A DNA stretch of 34,173 nucleotides, taken from contig CAIJKV010000084.1 of NCBI GenBank assembly GCA_903821335.1, positions 1 through 34,173 on the forward strand, read 5' to 3'. This document shows, piece by piece, positions 1 to 8,248 of this stretch (positions are counted from its first letter, which is position 1; the number at the start of each line of letters is the position of its first letter). Below the pieces are notes generated by a model. It worked only from the letters and a program-made list of their open reading frames with translations, was not told where the DNA came from and did not search any database. This DNA comes from an uncultured beta proteobacterium. GTDB lineage: Bacteria; Pseudomonadota; Gammaproteobacteria; Burkholderiales; Burkholderiaceae_B. The position numbers were made by a program, and so were the translations under genes.

Positions 1-260
1 AAATTACTACCTTACTTCTTTATGAGCACTTGATTTCGTTAGCATCTACTTAACCTGTTACAGCTAAGTAAACTGCGCACTCATTCCAAGCGCCCACACT
101 TATCGGTTGTCAAATTTTTAAAGAACAAGGTACTGCGTACTACAGACCGCCAAACCGGCTATCTGCCGCTAGTTAGTAGCTATCTGCTGGCAACTTGGTC
201 TTAAAAACCTCGTTACTGCATTTCTTACTAACTGCGCTGCTTCGTTTCCTGCAGCAGAGA
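1..260 (-). ncRNA. rRNA operon leader (5' of 16S rRNA, gene itself off-window)
   Basis: Read on the minus strand, this stretch follows a strong promoter (positions 267-295) and contains TGTTCTTTAAAAATTT at 127-112, a boxA-like antitermination element of the type found in ribosomal RNA leaders and spacers. No open reading frame of note occupies it. The 16S gene itself would begin left of position 1, so the operon runs out of the window. The assignment rests on the promoter, the boxA and the AT-rich upstream element together; the 16S sequence is not visible. The alternative, a different stable RNA with a boxA-like element, is less likely. Confidence 0.7.
112..127 (-). promoter_or_regulatory. 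boxA-like antitermination element
   Basis: Minus-strand TGTTCTTTAAAAATTT resembles the boxA consensus TGCTCTTTAACA, to which NusB/S10 bind in rRNA transcripts. It lies about 130 nt downstream of the predicted transcription start, a usual place in an rRNA leader. Confidence 0.65.
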
Positions 261-266
261 AGTGAG

Positions 267-295
267 ATTATGAAGGACTTTTTAAATCCTGTCAA
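267..295 (-). promoter_or_regulatory. Strong sigma70 promoter, probably rRNA P1
   Basis: On the minus strand a perfect -35 TTGACA (295-290) is followed by exactly 17 bases and a -10 CATAAT (272-267). Upstream (about 296-335) the sequence is A/T-rich with A-tracts, like an UP element. Transcription would start near 260 and run leftward through the boxA-containing leader. This combination is typical of rRNA promoters. Confidence 0.75.
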
Positions 296-508
296 GTAGA
301 GTTACTTACTTGGCTAAATCTTATTTCTTTTACTGCCTGAGGACCTGATGAAGCTGGTCCGCATTCCGACCCGGGTTTTTCCTATTCGGGATTGTCCGGG
401 GTTCGAAGGAGCGCAACTATAGCATGAGAAAATGGCAGCTTGCAAGTCGAGGGGGCTAAAAACACTAAATAATCGATTTATTTTTTAATTCCTCTAAACA
501 AACCTGCC
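296..508. other. Intergenic spacer between msrA and the rRNA promoter
   Basis: No gene is visible. The left part is the A/T-rich element upstream of the rRNA promoter. GGACC and GGTCC arms face each other around 341-360. On the minus strand, just behind msrA, a weak all-A/T hairpin (arms 483-478 and 472-467) precedes a short T-run near 460; it could be a poor terminator for the msrA transcript. Nothing else is evident. Confidence 0.5.
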
Positions 509-1072
509 TTACCCTTGGTTTTTAAGCCTGCCAGCGAAGGTTTTTCTGAATTTGAGCACCTTCGGCGCAATCACAAACTGGCAGTAGCCCTGCTCTGGGT
601 GCAGCGCAAAATAACTAGCGTGCATTGCTTCCGCAGGCCAGAAGGGTGCCGCGGGCAGCAGCTGCGTGCATAGCGGGTCAGCAAGTGCTTGCGTGGCATC
701 GATCCTGCGGATCATGGCCGTGGCGATCTCGCGTTGCGCAGCAGTCTGCCAGAACACCGCCGACTGATACTGAGGGCCCACATCATTACCCTGTCTGCCC
801 GGCGTGGTGGGGTCGTGGCTATCGAAAAACGCCTCAAGAAGGCTTTCGTACCCGACGACCGAGGGATCAAACTCAATACGAACCACCTCAATGTGCCCTG
901 TTGTACCGCAACACACCTGCTCATAGGTGGGGTGATCAAGATGGCCGCCGCAATAGCCTGACTGGACCGCGATCACGCCCTCGATCGAAGTAAAGACCGC
1001 TTCCGTGCACCAGAAGCATCCACCGCCAAAAACTGCTGTTTCAAGACCGACTGGTGTGGATATTGTTTGCAT
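509..1072 (-). CDS. msrA: Peptide-methionine (S)-S-oxide reductase MsrA
   Basis: MsrA reduces the S-epimer of methionine sulfoxide in proteins and free methionine sulfoxide, with electrons from thioredoxin, in the cytosol here because no signal peptide is present. The 187-residue product has the family signature GCFW at residues 18-21, with Cys19 as the catalytic nucleophile and a second Cys at 22 (GCFWC variant). The C-terminal GYCQ places a probable resolving cysteine at 164, followed by the usual PKVLKF. Length is normal for a single-domain MsrA without MsrB. The ATG at 1072 has GGAG about nine bases upstream. It lies 48 bp behind the cytochrome c gene on the same strand and is probably last in the ilvD-cytochrome-msrA transcript, which would associate it with redox repair. 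Identification is firm; the operon is inferred from spacing. Confidence 0.95.
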   Translation of the reverse strand: MQTISTPVGLETAVFGGGCFWCTEAVFTSIEGVIAVQSGYCGGHLDHPTYEQVCCGTTGHIEVVRIEFDPSVVGYESLLEAFFDSHDPTTPGRQGNDVGPQYQSAVFWQTAAQREIATAMIRRIDATQALADPLCTQLLPAAPFWPAEAMHASYFALHPEQGYCQFVIAPKVLKFRKTFAGRLKNQG

Positions 1073-1120
1073 AGGTTGTGCTCCGGATGTTTTTGGCGCG
1101 GCATCGGCGTGCGATCACCG

Positions 1121-1507
1121 CTACTTGAGGGAAAGGATCCATTGCGCCAGCTGGCGCGCCTCAGACTCTGTCACCTGGGGCTGGGCGGGCATGGGGACGA
1201 CACCCCAGCGCCCTTTGCCACCCAGACGAATGGAATTGACCAGGTATTGCGCTGCCTGTTCAAGATCGCCATAACGCCTGGCAATCTGCACATAGGCGGG
1301 CCCTACCCTCTTTTCGTCGACCAGGTGGCAGCCCAGGCATGTTTTTGCCTTGGCCAGCGCCAGGCCATCGACGGTCAAGGCTGAGCCCTGGCCAGCGGGC
1401 GGCGCAACCTGCGCCTGTGCCGACCCCGCTGCGGCCAGAATCAGACCCAGCACGATGGCGCCACGGACGCCCCACGCACTGGCCTGCGCCTTACTCGTCA
1501 AACGCAT
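1121..1507 (-). CDS. Small class I c-type cytochrome (periplasmic)
   Basis: The 128-residue product has a basic N-terminus and a hydrophobic segment at about residues 14-30 ending AQA, a Sec signal peptide, so it acts in the periplasm. One haem-binding CLGCH motif lies at residues 57-61 and a candidate distal Met ligand is at 106 in a VPMPAQ context, as in cytochrome c551/c5-type electron carriers. The mature protein would be about 95 residues, normal for monohaem carriers. Partners cannot be deduced. Its ATG lies inside the 3' end of ilvD (17-bp overlap in another frame), so translation is probably coupled to ilvD, and msrA follows after 48 bp. The family is clear; the exact subfamily and electron donor are not. 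Confidence 0.88.
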   Translation of the reverse strand: MRLTSKAQASAWGVRGAIVLGLILAAAGSAQAQVAPPAGQGSALTVDGLALAKAKTCLGCHLVDEKRVGPAYVQIARRYGDLEQAAQYLVNSIRLGGKGRWGVVPMPAQPQVTESEARQLAQWILSLK

Positions 1508-3176
1508 CCGTCACTGCCCCGCGGCTGGCCGTACTGGCGAGCCTGCCGAATTTGGCCAATACGCCGCGACGGTAACGCGGAGCCCGCTGCTTCCAGGATT
1601 TGCGGCGGTTTTCGATCTCGGCCTCTGGCACGTTGAGTTGCAGCAACAATTTGTTCGCATCGATCGTGACGGAATCGCCCTCTTCTATCAGGCCAATGAG
1701 CCCTCCCACGAAAGCTTCAGGGGAAACGTGCCCGACCACCATGCCCCAGGTACCACCCGAAAAACGGCCATCGGTAATCAGTCCAACGGTTTCCCCGAGG
1801 CCCTGGCCGACCAGCGCGGCGGTTGGCGCCAGCATTTCACGCATGCCCGGGCCGCCCTGAGGACCCTCGTAGCGGATCACTACGATATCGCCGTGCTCAA
1901 TCTTGCGATCCATTATCGCGACCATCGCATCGTCCTCTGAATCAAACACGCGCGCAGGGCCTGTCATGGCAGGATTCTTGAGGCCGGTGATCTTGGCGAC
2001 GGCGCCTTCAGGCGATAAATTGCCCTTCAGGATGGCCAGGTGACCGTGGTCGTAGAGCGCATTGTCAATCGTGCGGATGACAGTCTGGTTCGCCGGAGGC
2101 AGGTCAGGCACATCCTTAAGCACTTCTGCGATCGTCTTGCCAGATATCGTCAGACAGTCACCGTGCAGCAGCCCCGCATTGAGCAGGATCTTCATCACTT
2201 GCGGAATTCCGCCTGCGCGATCCAGGTCAACGGTCAGGAACTGACCCGAAGGCTTGAGGTCGCACAACACGGGCACACGCTGGCGCACGGTTTCAAAGTC
2301 GTCAATGGTCCATGGCACCTCGGCGGCATGGGCGATTGCCAGGAAGTGCAACACAGCGTTGGTTGAGCCACCAATAGCCATGATGACCGCGACGGCATTT
2401 TCCAGGGACTTGCGCGTAATGATGTCGCGCGGGCGGCGATTGTGGCGAACCGCATCGACCAGCACCCGGGCGGCCTCGGCCGCATTGGCAACCGCCACGC
2501 TGTCCTCGTTGGCCAGCGTGCTCGAGTAGGGCAGCGCCATGCCCATGGCTTCAAACGCCGAGCTCATGGTGTTGGCGGAGTACATCCCGCCACAGGAACC
2601 AGTGCCAGGAATCGCTTTTTGCTCAATCGCCTTGAAATCTTCCTGGCTCATGCGCCCCATCGTGAACTCACCCACGGCCTCGAACACAGAAACGATATTC
2701 AGATCGCGACCTTTGTAGTGGCCAGGCTTGATCGTGCCACCATAGACATAGATACCCGGCACGTTACAGCGTGCAATGCCGATCATCCCGCCTGGCATGT
2801 TCTTGTCGCAGCCGCCAATGACAACCACGCCGTCCATCCATTGGCCCTGCACCGCAGTTTCAATGCAATCGGCGATGACTTCGCGCGAAACCAGCGAATA
2901 CTTCATGCCTTCAGTGCCCATGGACATGCCGTCAGAAATCGTGGGCGTGCCAAATATCTGCGGGTTGGCGTTGGAAGCATGAATAGCCTTCACCGCTGCA
3001 TCGGCTAACGGCTGAAGCCCGCTATTGCATGGCGTGATGGTCGAATGCCCGTTGGCGACGCCAATCATCGGATTGGCGAAATCTGACTCTTTGTAGCCCA
3101 TGCCGTAATACATGGAACGGTTGGGCGCGCGCGTAATACCTTCGGTGATATGTTTGGAACGATCGTTGTTTGCCAT
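1491..3176 (-). CDS. ilvD: Dihydroxy-acid dehydratase IlvD
   Basis: IlvD dehydrates 2,3-dihydroxyisovalerate and 2,3-dihydroxy-3-methylvalerate to the 2-keto acids that are precursors of valine, leucine and isoleucine. The 561-residue reading has the three cysteines known to ligate the Fe-S cluster: Cys50 in ITPCNSG, Cys123 in CDKNMPGG and Cys195 in [12 protein letters not shown]. The C-terminal signature [16 protein letters not shown] is also present. I chose the ATG at 3176 (MANNDRSKH) because the family usually begins there; an in-frame ATG nine codons upstream (3203) would add an atypical extension. Neither start has a strong Shine-Dalgarno. The gene is divergent from lgt, with about 80 bp between, and its stop overlaps the start of the cytochrome c gene by 17 bp. 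Confidence 0.96.
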   Translation of the reverse strand: MANNDRSKHITEGITRAPNRSMYYGMGYKESDFANPMIGVANGHSTITPCNSGLQPLADAAVKAIHASNANPQIFGTPTISDGMSMGTEGMKYSLVSREVIADCIETAVQGQWMDGVVVIGGCDKNMPGGMIGIARCNVPGIYVYGGTIKPGHYKGRDLNIVSVFEAVGEFTMGRMSQEDFKAIEQKAIPGTGSCGGMYSANTMSSAFEAMGMALPYSSTLANEDSVAVANAAEAARVLVDAVRHNRRPRDIITRKSLENAVAVIMAIGGSTNAVLHFLAIAHAAEVPWTIDDFETVRQRVPVLCDLKPSGQFLTVDLDRAGGIPQVMKILLNAGLLHGDCLTISGKTIAEVLKDVPDLPPANQTVIRTIDNALYDHGHLAILKGNLSPEGAVAKITGLKNPAMTGPARVFDSEDDAMVAIMDRKIEHGDIVVIRYEGPQGGPGMREMLAPTAALVGQGLGETVGLITDGRFSGGTWGMVVGHVSPEAFVGGLIGLIEEGDSVTIDANKLLLQLNVPEAEIENRRKSWKQRAPRYRRGVLAKFGRLASTASRGAVTDAFDE

Positions 3177-3257
3177 GGATGAGTGCCTGTAAATGAGCCA
3201 CAAAATGATCTGAAATCAACGGTTATTATCGGACATCTTTCTGGATGATGGGTTGCC

Positions 3258-4043
3258 ATGCTGCAATTTCCGAATTTCGACCCGATTGCCCTGCGTCTCG
3301 GACCCCTGGCCATTCACTGGTACGGCCTGATGTACCTGGCCGGCTTTGGCTCGGCCTGGTTACTGGGGCGCTGGCGTATCCGGCACGGCAAGACGCGCCT
3401 GACGATGCGCGATCTCGAGGACTTGATTTTCTATGGTGTGCTCGGGGTCGTGCTCGGTGGACGACTGGGCTATGTGCTTTTCTACAAACCCGACTATTAC
3501 CTGTTCCATCCGCTGGAAATTGCCTACCTCTGGGAGGGCGGCATGTCTTTTCACGGTGGCCTGCTCGGTGTGCTGTCCATGATGCTCTGGCTGGCGCACA
3601 GCCGCAAATACAAATTCCTGGAGGTCGGGGATTTTGTCGCACCACTTATTCCGCTGGCACTGGCGGCGGGTCGACTGGGCAATTTCATCAACGGGGAACT
3701 CTGGGGCCGCCCCAGCAGTTTGCCGTGGGCAATGGTGTTTCCTCAAAGTGGTGACGGCATCCCTCGCCATCCTTCCCAGATTTATCAAATGAGCCTTGAA
3801 GGCCTCGCACTGTTTGCCCTGGTCTGGTGGTTTTCCAACAAGCCACGCCCGACCGGTCAGGTGAGCGCGGTATTTCTGATGGGTTACGGGGTGTTCCGGT
3901 TTGTAGCGGAGTTCGCCCGTGAACCCGATAATTTCCTGGGCCTGTTGGCCGCAAACTTGTCCATGGGACAGTGGTTGTCGCTGCCGATGATCGTGGCCGG
4001 CATCATCATGTTTTTTGCTAGCGCAAACCAACCGTCCCGCTGA
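3258..4043 (+). CDS. lgt: Prolipoprotein diacylglyceryl transferase Lgt
   Basis: Lgt is an inner-membrane enzyme that transfers diacylglycerol from phosphatidylglycerol to the lipobox cysteine of prelipoproteins, the first step of lipoprotein maturation; Pal in this window would be a client. The 261 residues form about seven hydrophobic segments. Visible family marks are the HGG of FHGGLLG at 99-101 (aligned with E. coli His103), the Lgt signature [14 protein letters not shown] at 138-151 with the essential Arg139, and the C-terminal [12 protein letters not shown] with its arginines. Length is normal. The 3' end overlaps the convergent SIMPL-domain gene by 26 bp. It is divergent from ilvD. 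Confidence 0.96.
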   Translation: MLQFPNFDPIALRLGPLAIHWYGLMYLAGFGSAWLLGRWRIRHGKTRLTMRDLEDLIFYGVLGVVLGGRLGYVLFYKPDYYLFHPLEIAYLWEGGMSFHGGLLGVLSMMLWLAHSRKYKFLEVGDFVAPLIPLALAAGRLGNFINGELWGRPSSLPWAMVFPQSGDGIPRHPSQIYQMSLEGLALFALVWWFSNKPRPTGQVSAVFLMGYGVFRFVAEFAREPDNFLGLLAANLSMGQWLSLPMIVAGIIMFFASANQPSR

Positions 4044-4788
4044 CCGAAACTGTCACGGAGACGCTGTCGGGCACCATCGGCACATCAACGGGCTGCGCCC
4101 CATCCGCCTGCATGGGTGCTGCACGCAGCATCATCCCGGAAGCGACAGGCGCAGCACCGCTGCCACCCAGGTCGATCTTCTGAATGACATATTGCTTAAA
4201 ACCGAAGGCGGTCGTGGCTAGTTGCGCCCGGTCGCGAAACGCCTGGGCAACCTCGGTCAGCAGACGGGCTTCCTCGGCATGCCGCGCCTGCGATGACAGC
4301 GAAAATGCAACGTTGGCCAGTACAAGCTGCTCGGACAGTCGGGTCGCCAGCGCCGAGGCGGCAATGATGTCACGCGATTCGACCACAAACTCTGCATGGC
4401 CCTGCCATCCGTTCATCTTGCCGTCACGGGTAAAGACTGGCATCACCCGAAACGCATGGGTGCTGACTCTCAGCGTGTCGCTTGCAGGGGCCTGCTCGCG
4501 CGCCCAATCGATTGCCCGGGCCAGCAACTGATTCACGGCTTGCGCATTTTTTCCCTGCACATCTTTGGCAAGCGTGAGGGTGACCGTGTCCTGCGTCAGG
4601 CTGGCACTGGCCTGCGCGCGCAGTGTCAGTTGCGGGTGCTGCACGCTGGCAGACAGTGGGTCGAGCTGAACGGTGACGCTGCTGTCGGTTTGTGCGGCCA
4701 CGCAACATGGCATCAAGATCGACCACGCCACAAACAATGCACACAGGCCGCTGGAGGGACTCGGGGTGACTCGCGAATTGCTGGTCAT
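4018..4788 (-). CDS. SIMPL-domain (DUF541) periplasmic protein
   Basis: The 256-residue product starts with a polar stretch and a hydrophobic segment (about residues 14-33) ending AAQ, read as a signal peptide, so the protein is likely periplasmic or envelope-bound. The remainder looks like the SIMPL/DUF541 family (E. coli YggE-like): [20 protein letters not shown], then an alternating helix rich in Ala/Gln/Leu, and a domain ending in [13 protein letters not shown]. Members have been linked to oxidative-stress or signalling roles, but the biochemical function is unknown and I do not assign one. The 3' end overlaps the convergent lgt gene by 26 bp on opposite strands. It lies downstream of the 6S RNA terminator, so probably has its own promoter within 4789-4870. 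Confidence 0.75.
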   Translation of the reverse strand: MTSNSRVTPSPSSGLCALFVAWSILMPCCVAAQTDSSVTVQLDPLSASVQHPQLTLRAQASASLTQDTVTLTLAKDVQGKNAQAVNQLLARAIDWAREQAPASDTLRVSTHAFRVMPVFTRDGKMNGWQGHAEFVVESRDIIAASALATRLSEQLVLANVAFSLSSQARHAEEARLLTEVAQAFRDRAQLATTAFGFKQYVIQKIDLGGSGAAPVASGMMLRAAPMQADGAQPVDVPMVPDSVSVTVSVSGTVGLR

Positions 4789-4871
4789 GTGAAGCTATCC
4801 TCAAGAAGGTACTTGCAGGCAACGGTCAAAGACCGTCATGCGTCCATTAAGACGAACATCAACAACAGTCG

Positions 4872-4906
4872 TAAAAAAAGCGGGTCTGCCTTGTTGCAGA
4901 CCCGCT
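4872..4906 (-). terminator. Rho-independent terminator of the zapA-ssrS transcript
   Basis: On the minus strand an 11-bp perfect stem AGCGGGTCTGC/GCAGACCCGCT with a six-base loop is followed by seven T. It lies immediately 3' of the predicted 6S RNA and faces leftward. Confidence 0.92.
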
Positions 4907-4908
4907 TG

Positions 4909-5092
4909 GATAATGCCCCGCTTGTGTCGTCAAGGCCGGCATCTCGAACCGAGGTTCAAGGTGGTCGCAGTCTGCCTGATTTTGAGCGCGTCTGACTAGA
5001 GATGCGCATTCCCGTCAAGCTATCGTACAACCGTTGTATGCCAAAGCATAGGTTCAGAGAATATATGGCCAAGTCACGAACACAGCAGGGAC
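4909..5092 (-). ncRNA. ssrS: 6S RNA
   Basis: 6S RNA binds the housekeeping RNA polymerase holoenzyme by mimicking an open promoter and down-regulates transcription in stationary phase. Three things support the call. First, the position: about 30 bp behind zapA and before a strong terminator, as in the conserved zapA-ssrS arrangement. Second, the 3' half carries CACCTTGAACC-TC-GGTTCGAG, the counterpart of the E. coli CACCUUGAACC/GGUUCAAGG hairpin. Third, the ends pair: 5' CCCTGCTGTGTTCGTGACTTGG (split here as CCCTGCTGTGTTCGT, GACTTGG) complements 3' CCTTGACGACACAAGCGGGG with small bulges, giving the long closing stem. The resulting length, about 184 nt, equals that of E. coli. Ends are estimated to within a few bases. 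No match to a covariance model could be run. Confidence 0.87.
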
Positions 5093-5121
5093 AAACTTAA
5101 AATTCTTCAAACTTAAAACAC

Positions 5122-5436
5122 TCACTTGGCAGTGCGAGTCTCCTGGGGAAGCGCGCTATCAAGCATTGAGTTCATGTCCACAATTCTACGCTTGAAGTCG
5201 CCCACTGCCAAACCACCAAGCGGGCCATCTGGAGCACGCATGGTCAACAACTCGCCTGCAATCTGTATCGCAGCCATGACGGCGATACGTTCATTGCCGG
5301 ATATTTTCCCCATACCCTGGATACGACCCGCCAATTGGCTGACGTGCTGCACGGCCGCCAGCAACGCTGGCTTTTCTTCAGGCGCGCAGGCAAGGGAATA
5401 ATCACGTCCCAGTATTGTTATATCAACGCGTTCCAT
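5122..5436 (-). CDS. zapA: Cell division protein ZapA
   Basis: ZapA is a small cytosolic protein that crosslinks FtsZ protofilaments at the division ring. The 104-residue product opens MERVDITILGRDYSLAC, the typical ZapA beta-strand start, and contains the helix around GNERIAVMAAIQIAGELL and a C-terminal helix suited to the family's dimerising coiled coil. The start is the ATG at 5436; a TTG one codon upstream is in frame but the ATG overlaps the upstream stop as TGATG, which indicates translational coupling to the coiled-coil gene before it. 6S RNA follows after about 30 bp. Identification by sequence and context is strong. Confidence 0.9.
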   Translation of the reverse strand: MERVDITILGRDYSLACAPEEKPALLAAVQHVSQLAGRIQGMGKISGNERIAVMAAIQIAGELLTMRAPDGPLGGLAVGDFKRRIVDMNSMLDSALPQETRTAK

Positions 5437-5849
5437 CAACGCTGCTCCTCGGGCTGGGCACCAGGCAAACGCATCAGTACCGCGTCGATCCGCTCTTTGG
5501 CTTGCACCGTCACGGCACGCAATTGTGCGACTTCCTGTGCGCGGGAATGCAACTCAGCCTGTAGGGTAGATTGTTCTTGCTTGAACAGGTCAAGCGAACC
5601 TTGCAGCGCTGCGTTCTTGACGGAGGACTGTGCGCGGATGCCCTCGATCTCAGACTCGAACGCGTTGACTTTGGAGTGCAACGCCCGTGCCTGGACGCCT
5701 TCCTTGTCGAGCTGTGCCTGTAGCGCGTCGCGCTCGGACTCGGCTCGTTTGAGGCGCATTTGCAGGGCATTGCGGTCGTTGGCCAGTTGCTGCGCGTAGG
5801 CAACAAGGCTGGCCAGACGTTGGGAGAGGTGGTCAAGATCTTCAAGCAT
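5436..5849 (-). CDS. Coiled-coil protein coupled to zapA (ZapB-like role possible)
   Basis: The 137-residue reading from ATG 5849 (MLEDLDHLSQRLASLV) is almost wholly helical, with heptad-like Leu/Ala spacing from residue 5 to about 120 and no hydrophobic core domain. I do not recognise a named family with certainty. Small coiled-coil genes directly upstream of zapA in proteobacteria are often ZapB-like division factors, and the stop codon here overlaps the zapA start (TGATG), so a role with ZapA at the division ring is a reasonable inference. A longer reading from ATG 5906 (156 residues) adds a hydrophobic stretch IFLYLAFLLY; an AGGAGG exists upstream of it but about 15 bases away, which is too far. 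The start is therefore uncertain. Confidence 0.7.
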   Translation of the reverse strand: MLEDLDHLSQRLASLVAYAQQLANDRNALQMRLKRAESERDALQAQLDKEGVQARALHSKVNAFESEIEGIRAQSSVKNAALQGSLDLFKQEQSTLQAELHSRAQEVAQLRAVTVQAKERIDAVLMRLPGAQPEEQR

Positions 5850-6261
5850 ATCGGTATCGTAAAGCAAAAATGCCAAATACAGGAAAATCTGCGTGGTGAG
5901 CCGCATGACTTTTGGTGTAAGCCTCCTGTCAGCTTCTATTCAGGAAGCCGGTCACAACACGACAATTCGACAGCATTTTGACCATGATCCAAAGCAATCC
6001 ATCGAATACTTGATCTTTTCGTACTCACTCTAGGGAAAACCCCACGACTTCAGGGCTTCACGAGGGTTTAATTTGACGCTTGCGTCCATTACCATGCACT
6101 CCTTGCTGGTCTACTGATAAAAACATCCTTGGCAGTGGACCGGCGGATCTTTCAGTAAAAAGTTGGGAACACCCATTTGTGGGTCGCACCAGTTTTCGAG
6201 TTTGAATTTCCTTACTCTTCAAATTAAAACAGTTAGCAGCGCAGTCAAGGAGCTATACACC
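5850..6261. other. Intergenic region upstream of tctBA and of the zapA group
   Basis: About 410 bp without a convincing gene; it must hold divergent promoters for the leftward coiled-coil/zapA/ssrS group and the rightward tctBA group. Visible small symmetric elements are GGGAAAACCCC at 6033-6043 and ACCCATTTGTGGGT at 6171-6184, either of which could be an operator half-site or a leader hairpin. A clean Shine-Dalgarno AAGGAG (6247-6252) serves tctB. I could not identify a confident -35/-10 pair. Confidence 0.45.
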
Positions 6262-6726
6262 ATGCAGCTAAGAAACAAACAGGACTTTTGGTCAGGGGCG
6301 ATGTTCATCGCGCTTGGCCTTGCGTTCGCACTTAAAGCAACCACCTATTCAATGGGCACCGCTGCCCGAATGGGACCGGGATATTTCCCGTTCTGGCTGG
6401 GTGTGGTGATGGCGACCCTCGGGGCGGTGATTTTGCTGTCATCTCTGAACAAGAAGGCTGAAAAAACAGAGGTTGACCGGTTCGACTTCAAGATCCTGGC
6501 CATCATTGTCGGCTCCATCGTGCTGTTCGGCTTCACGTTGCGCCCACTGGGGCTGATCGTCTCGTTATTCCTTCTGGTTGCGATCAGCAGCCTGGCGAGC
6601 CACGAACACAGCTGGAAAGTATCCATCACCAACGCTGCGTTTCTCGTTGTGCTGTGCTGGCTTTCTTTCGTCAAAGGTCTTGGGCTGGTATTTCCCATCT
6701 GGCCGTCTTTCCTCGGTTTGAACTAA
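6262..6726 (+). CDS. tctB: Tripartite tricarboxylate transporter small membrane subunit TctB
   Basis: TctB is the small, four-helix membrane subunit of tripartite tricarboxylate transporters, which import citrate or other carboxylates with TctA and a periplasmic TctC protein. The 154 residues have hydrophobic segments at about 10-25, 38-58, 72-110 and 120-145 and the usual opening with a helix followed by AARMGPGYFPFWLG, a conserved TctB stretch. I chose ATG 6262 because AAGGAG lies nine bases upstream; an in-frame ATG at 6163 would add 33 unrelated residues. The stop (6724-6726) sits in the Shine-Dalgarno of tctA, so the two are coupled. No tctC is found in the window. Confidence 0.9.
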   Translation: MQLRNKQDFWSGAMFIALGLAFALKATTYSMGTAARMGPGYFPFWLGVVMATLGAVILLSSLNKKAEKTEVDRFDFKILAIIVGSIVLFGFTLRPLGLIVSLFLLVAISSLASHEHSWKVSITNAAFLVVLCWLSFVKGLGLVFPIWPSFLGLN

Positions 6727-6739
6727 GGAGGTAATGGTC

Positions 6740-8245
6740 ATGGAATTACTCAACAACCTGATTCTCGGTTTCGGTGTCGCCTTTACACCCGAAAACCTCT
6801 TCTACGCCCTGTTGGGCTGCCTGCTGGGCACACTGGTCGGGGTTCTCCCTGGTCTGGGGCCTGTTCCCACGATCGCCATGCTGTTGCCGATCACCTACGT
6901 GTTGCCTCCGATTGCGGGTCTGATCATGCTGGCCGGTATTTACTACGGTGCCCAGTACGGTGGTTCGACGACGGCCATTCTGGTTAACCTGCCAGGCGAG
7001 ACATCGTCAGTGGTGACCTGCCTCGATGGCCATGCGATGGCGAAAAACGGGCGAGCGGGGTCGGCGCTGGCCATCGCCGCGCTGGCCTCGTTCTTCGCCG
7101 GTAGCGTCGCCACCCTGTTGCTGGCTGCGTTTGCTCCGCCGCTTGCCGAGGTTGCCTTCAAGTTCGGACCGGCAGAGTACTTCTCGCTGATGGTGCTGGG
7201 TCTGGTTGGCGCCGTGGTGCTGGCATCCGGCTCGCTGCCCAAGGCAATCTGCATGATCTTGCTGGGTTTGCTGCTGGGTATGGTCGGTACGGACGTGAAC
7301 TCCGGCGTCGCACGTTTTGACTTTGGCGTACCTGAACTGCAAGATGGCATCGACTTTGCAATCGTGGCCATGGGCGTGTTCGGTTTTGCCGAAATCATGA
7401 GTAACCTCGAGCAAAAAGAACACCGCGTCGACCTGGCCGACACCATCGGTCCTCTGTACCCCAACATGCAGGAATTCAAAGAAGCCTGGCCCGCAGCGGT
7501 GCGTGGCACGGCCCTGGGTTCAATGCTGGGCATTCTGCCAGGCGGCGGCGCGGTGCTGTCATCGTTTGCCTCCTACACCCTTGAAAAGAAAATCTCCAAG
7601 CACCCCGAGCGTTTCGGCAAAGGTCACCCTGCTGGCGTGGCAGGTCCCGAAGCCGCCAACAACGCTGGCGCGCAAACCTCCTTCATCCCGCTGCTGACGC
7701 TGGGCATCCCCGGTAACGCCGTGATGGCCCTGATGGTGGGCGCCATGACGATTCACAACATCCAGCCTGGTCCCCAGGTGATGTCGAGCCACCCCCAGCT
7801 GTTTTGGGGTCTGATCGCGTCGATGTGGATCGGCAACCTGATGCTGGTGGTGTTGAACCTGCCCTTGATCGGTATCTGGGTCAAACTGCTGAAAGTGCCT
7901 TACCGCATTTTGTTCCCGGCGATTCTTGTGTTTTGTACGATTGGCGTGTATTCGCTGAACTACAACACCTTTGATATCTTCACGACCGCATGCTTCGGTA
8001 TGGTTGGCTATGTGTGGAGCAAACTCAAGTGCGAAGGCGCGCCGCTGTTGCTGGGTCTGGTTCTGGGACCACTGATGGAAGAAAACTTCCGTCGTGCCCT
8101 GTTGCTGTCGCGTGGTAGCTACATGACCTTCCTGGAACGTGGCCTGTCTGCTTCGCTGCTTGGCGTCGCGCTCTTCCTGGTGATCATCGTGGCCCTGCCA
8201 TCGATCCGCAAGAAGCGCGAAGAAGCCTTCGTCGAAGAGGAATAA
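6740..8245 (+). CDS. tctA: Tripartite tricarboxylate transporter large membrane subunit TctA
   Basis: TctA is the large integral-membrane subunit that carries the carboxylate, driven by an ion gradient. The 501-residue product has about 11-12 hydrophobic segments and the family's glycine-rich signature GVLPGLGPVPTIAMLLPITY near residues 34-53, repeated in form at GILPGGGAVLSSFASY, the pseudo-duplication typical of TctA. The second ATG (6740) was chosen because AAGGAGG lies eight bases upstream; the ATG at 6734 is too close to it. The dehydrogenase gene follows after three bases. The substrate cannot be inferred from sequence; the linked hydroxyacid dehydrogenase suggests a C3-C4 hydroxy- or dicarboxylic acid. 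Confidence 0.95.
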   Translation: MELLNNLILGFGVAFTPENLFYALLGCLLGTLVGVLPGLGPVPTIAMLLPITYVLPPIAGLIMLAGIYYGAQYGGSTTAILVNLPGETSSVVTCLDGHAMAKNGRAGSALAIAALASFFAGSVATLLLAAFAPPLAEVAFKFGPAEYFSLMVLGLVGAVVLASGSLPKAICMILLGLLLGMVGTDVNSGVARFDFGVPELQDGIDFAIVAMGVFGFAEIMSNLEQKEHRVDLADTIGPLYPNMQEFKEAWPAAVRGTALGSMLGILPGGGAVLSSFASYTLEKKISKHPERFGKGHPAGVAGPEAANNAGAQTSFIPLLTLGIPGNAVMALMVGAMTIHNIQPGPQVMSSHPQLFWGLIASMWIGNLMLVVLNLPLIGIWVKLLKVPYRILFPAILVFCTIGVYSLNYNTFDIFTTACFGMVGYVWSKLKCEGAPLLLGLVLGPLMEENFRRALLLSRGSYMTFLERGLSASLLGVALFLVIIVALPSIRKKREEAFVEEE

Positions 8246-8248
8246 GGC

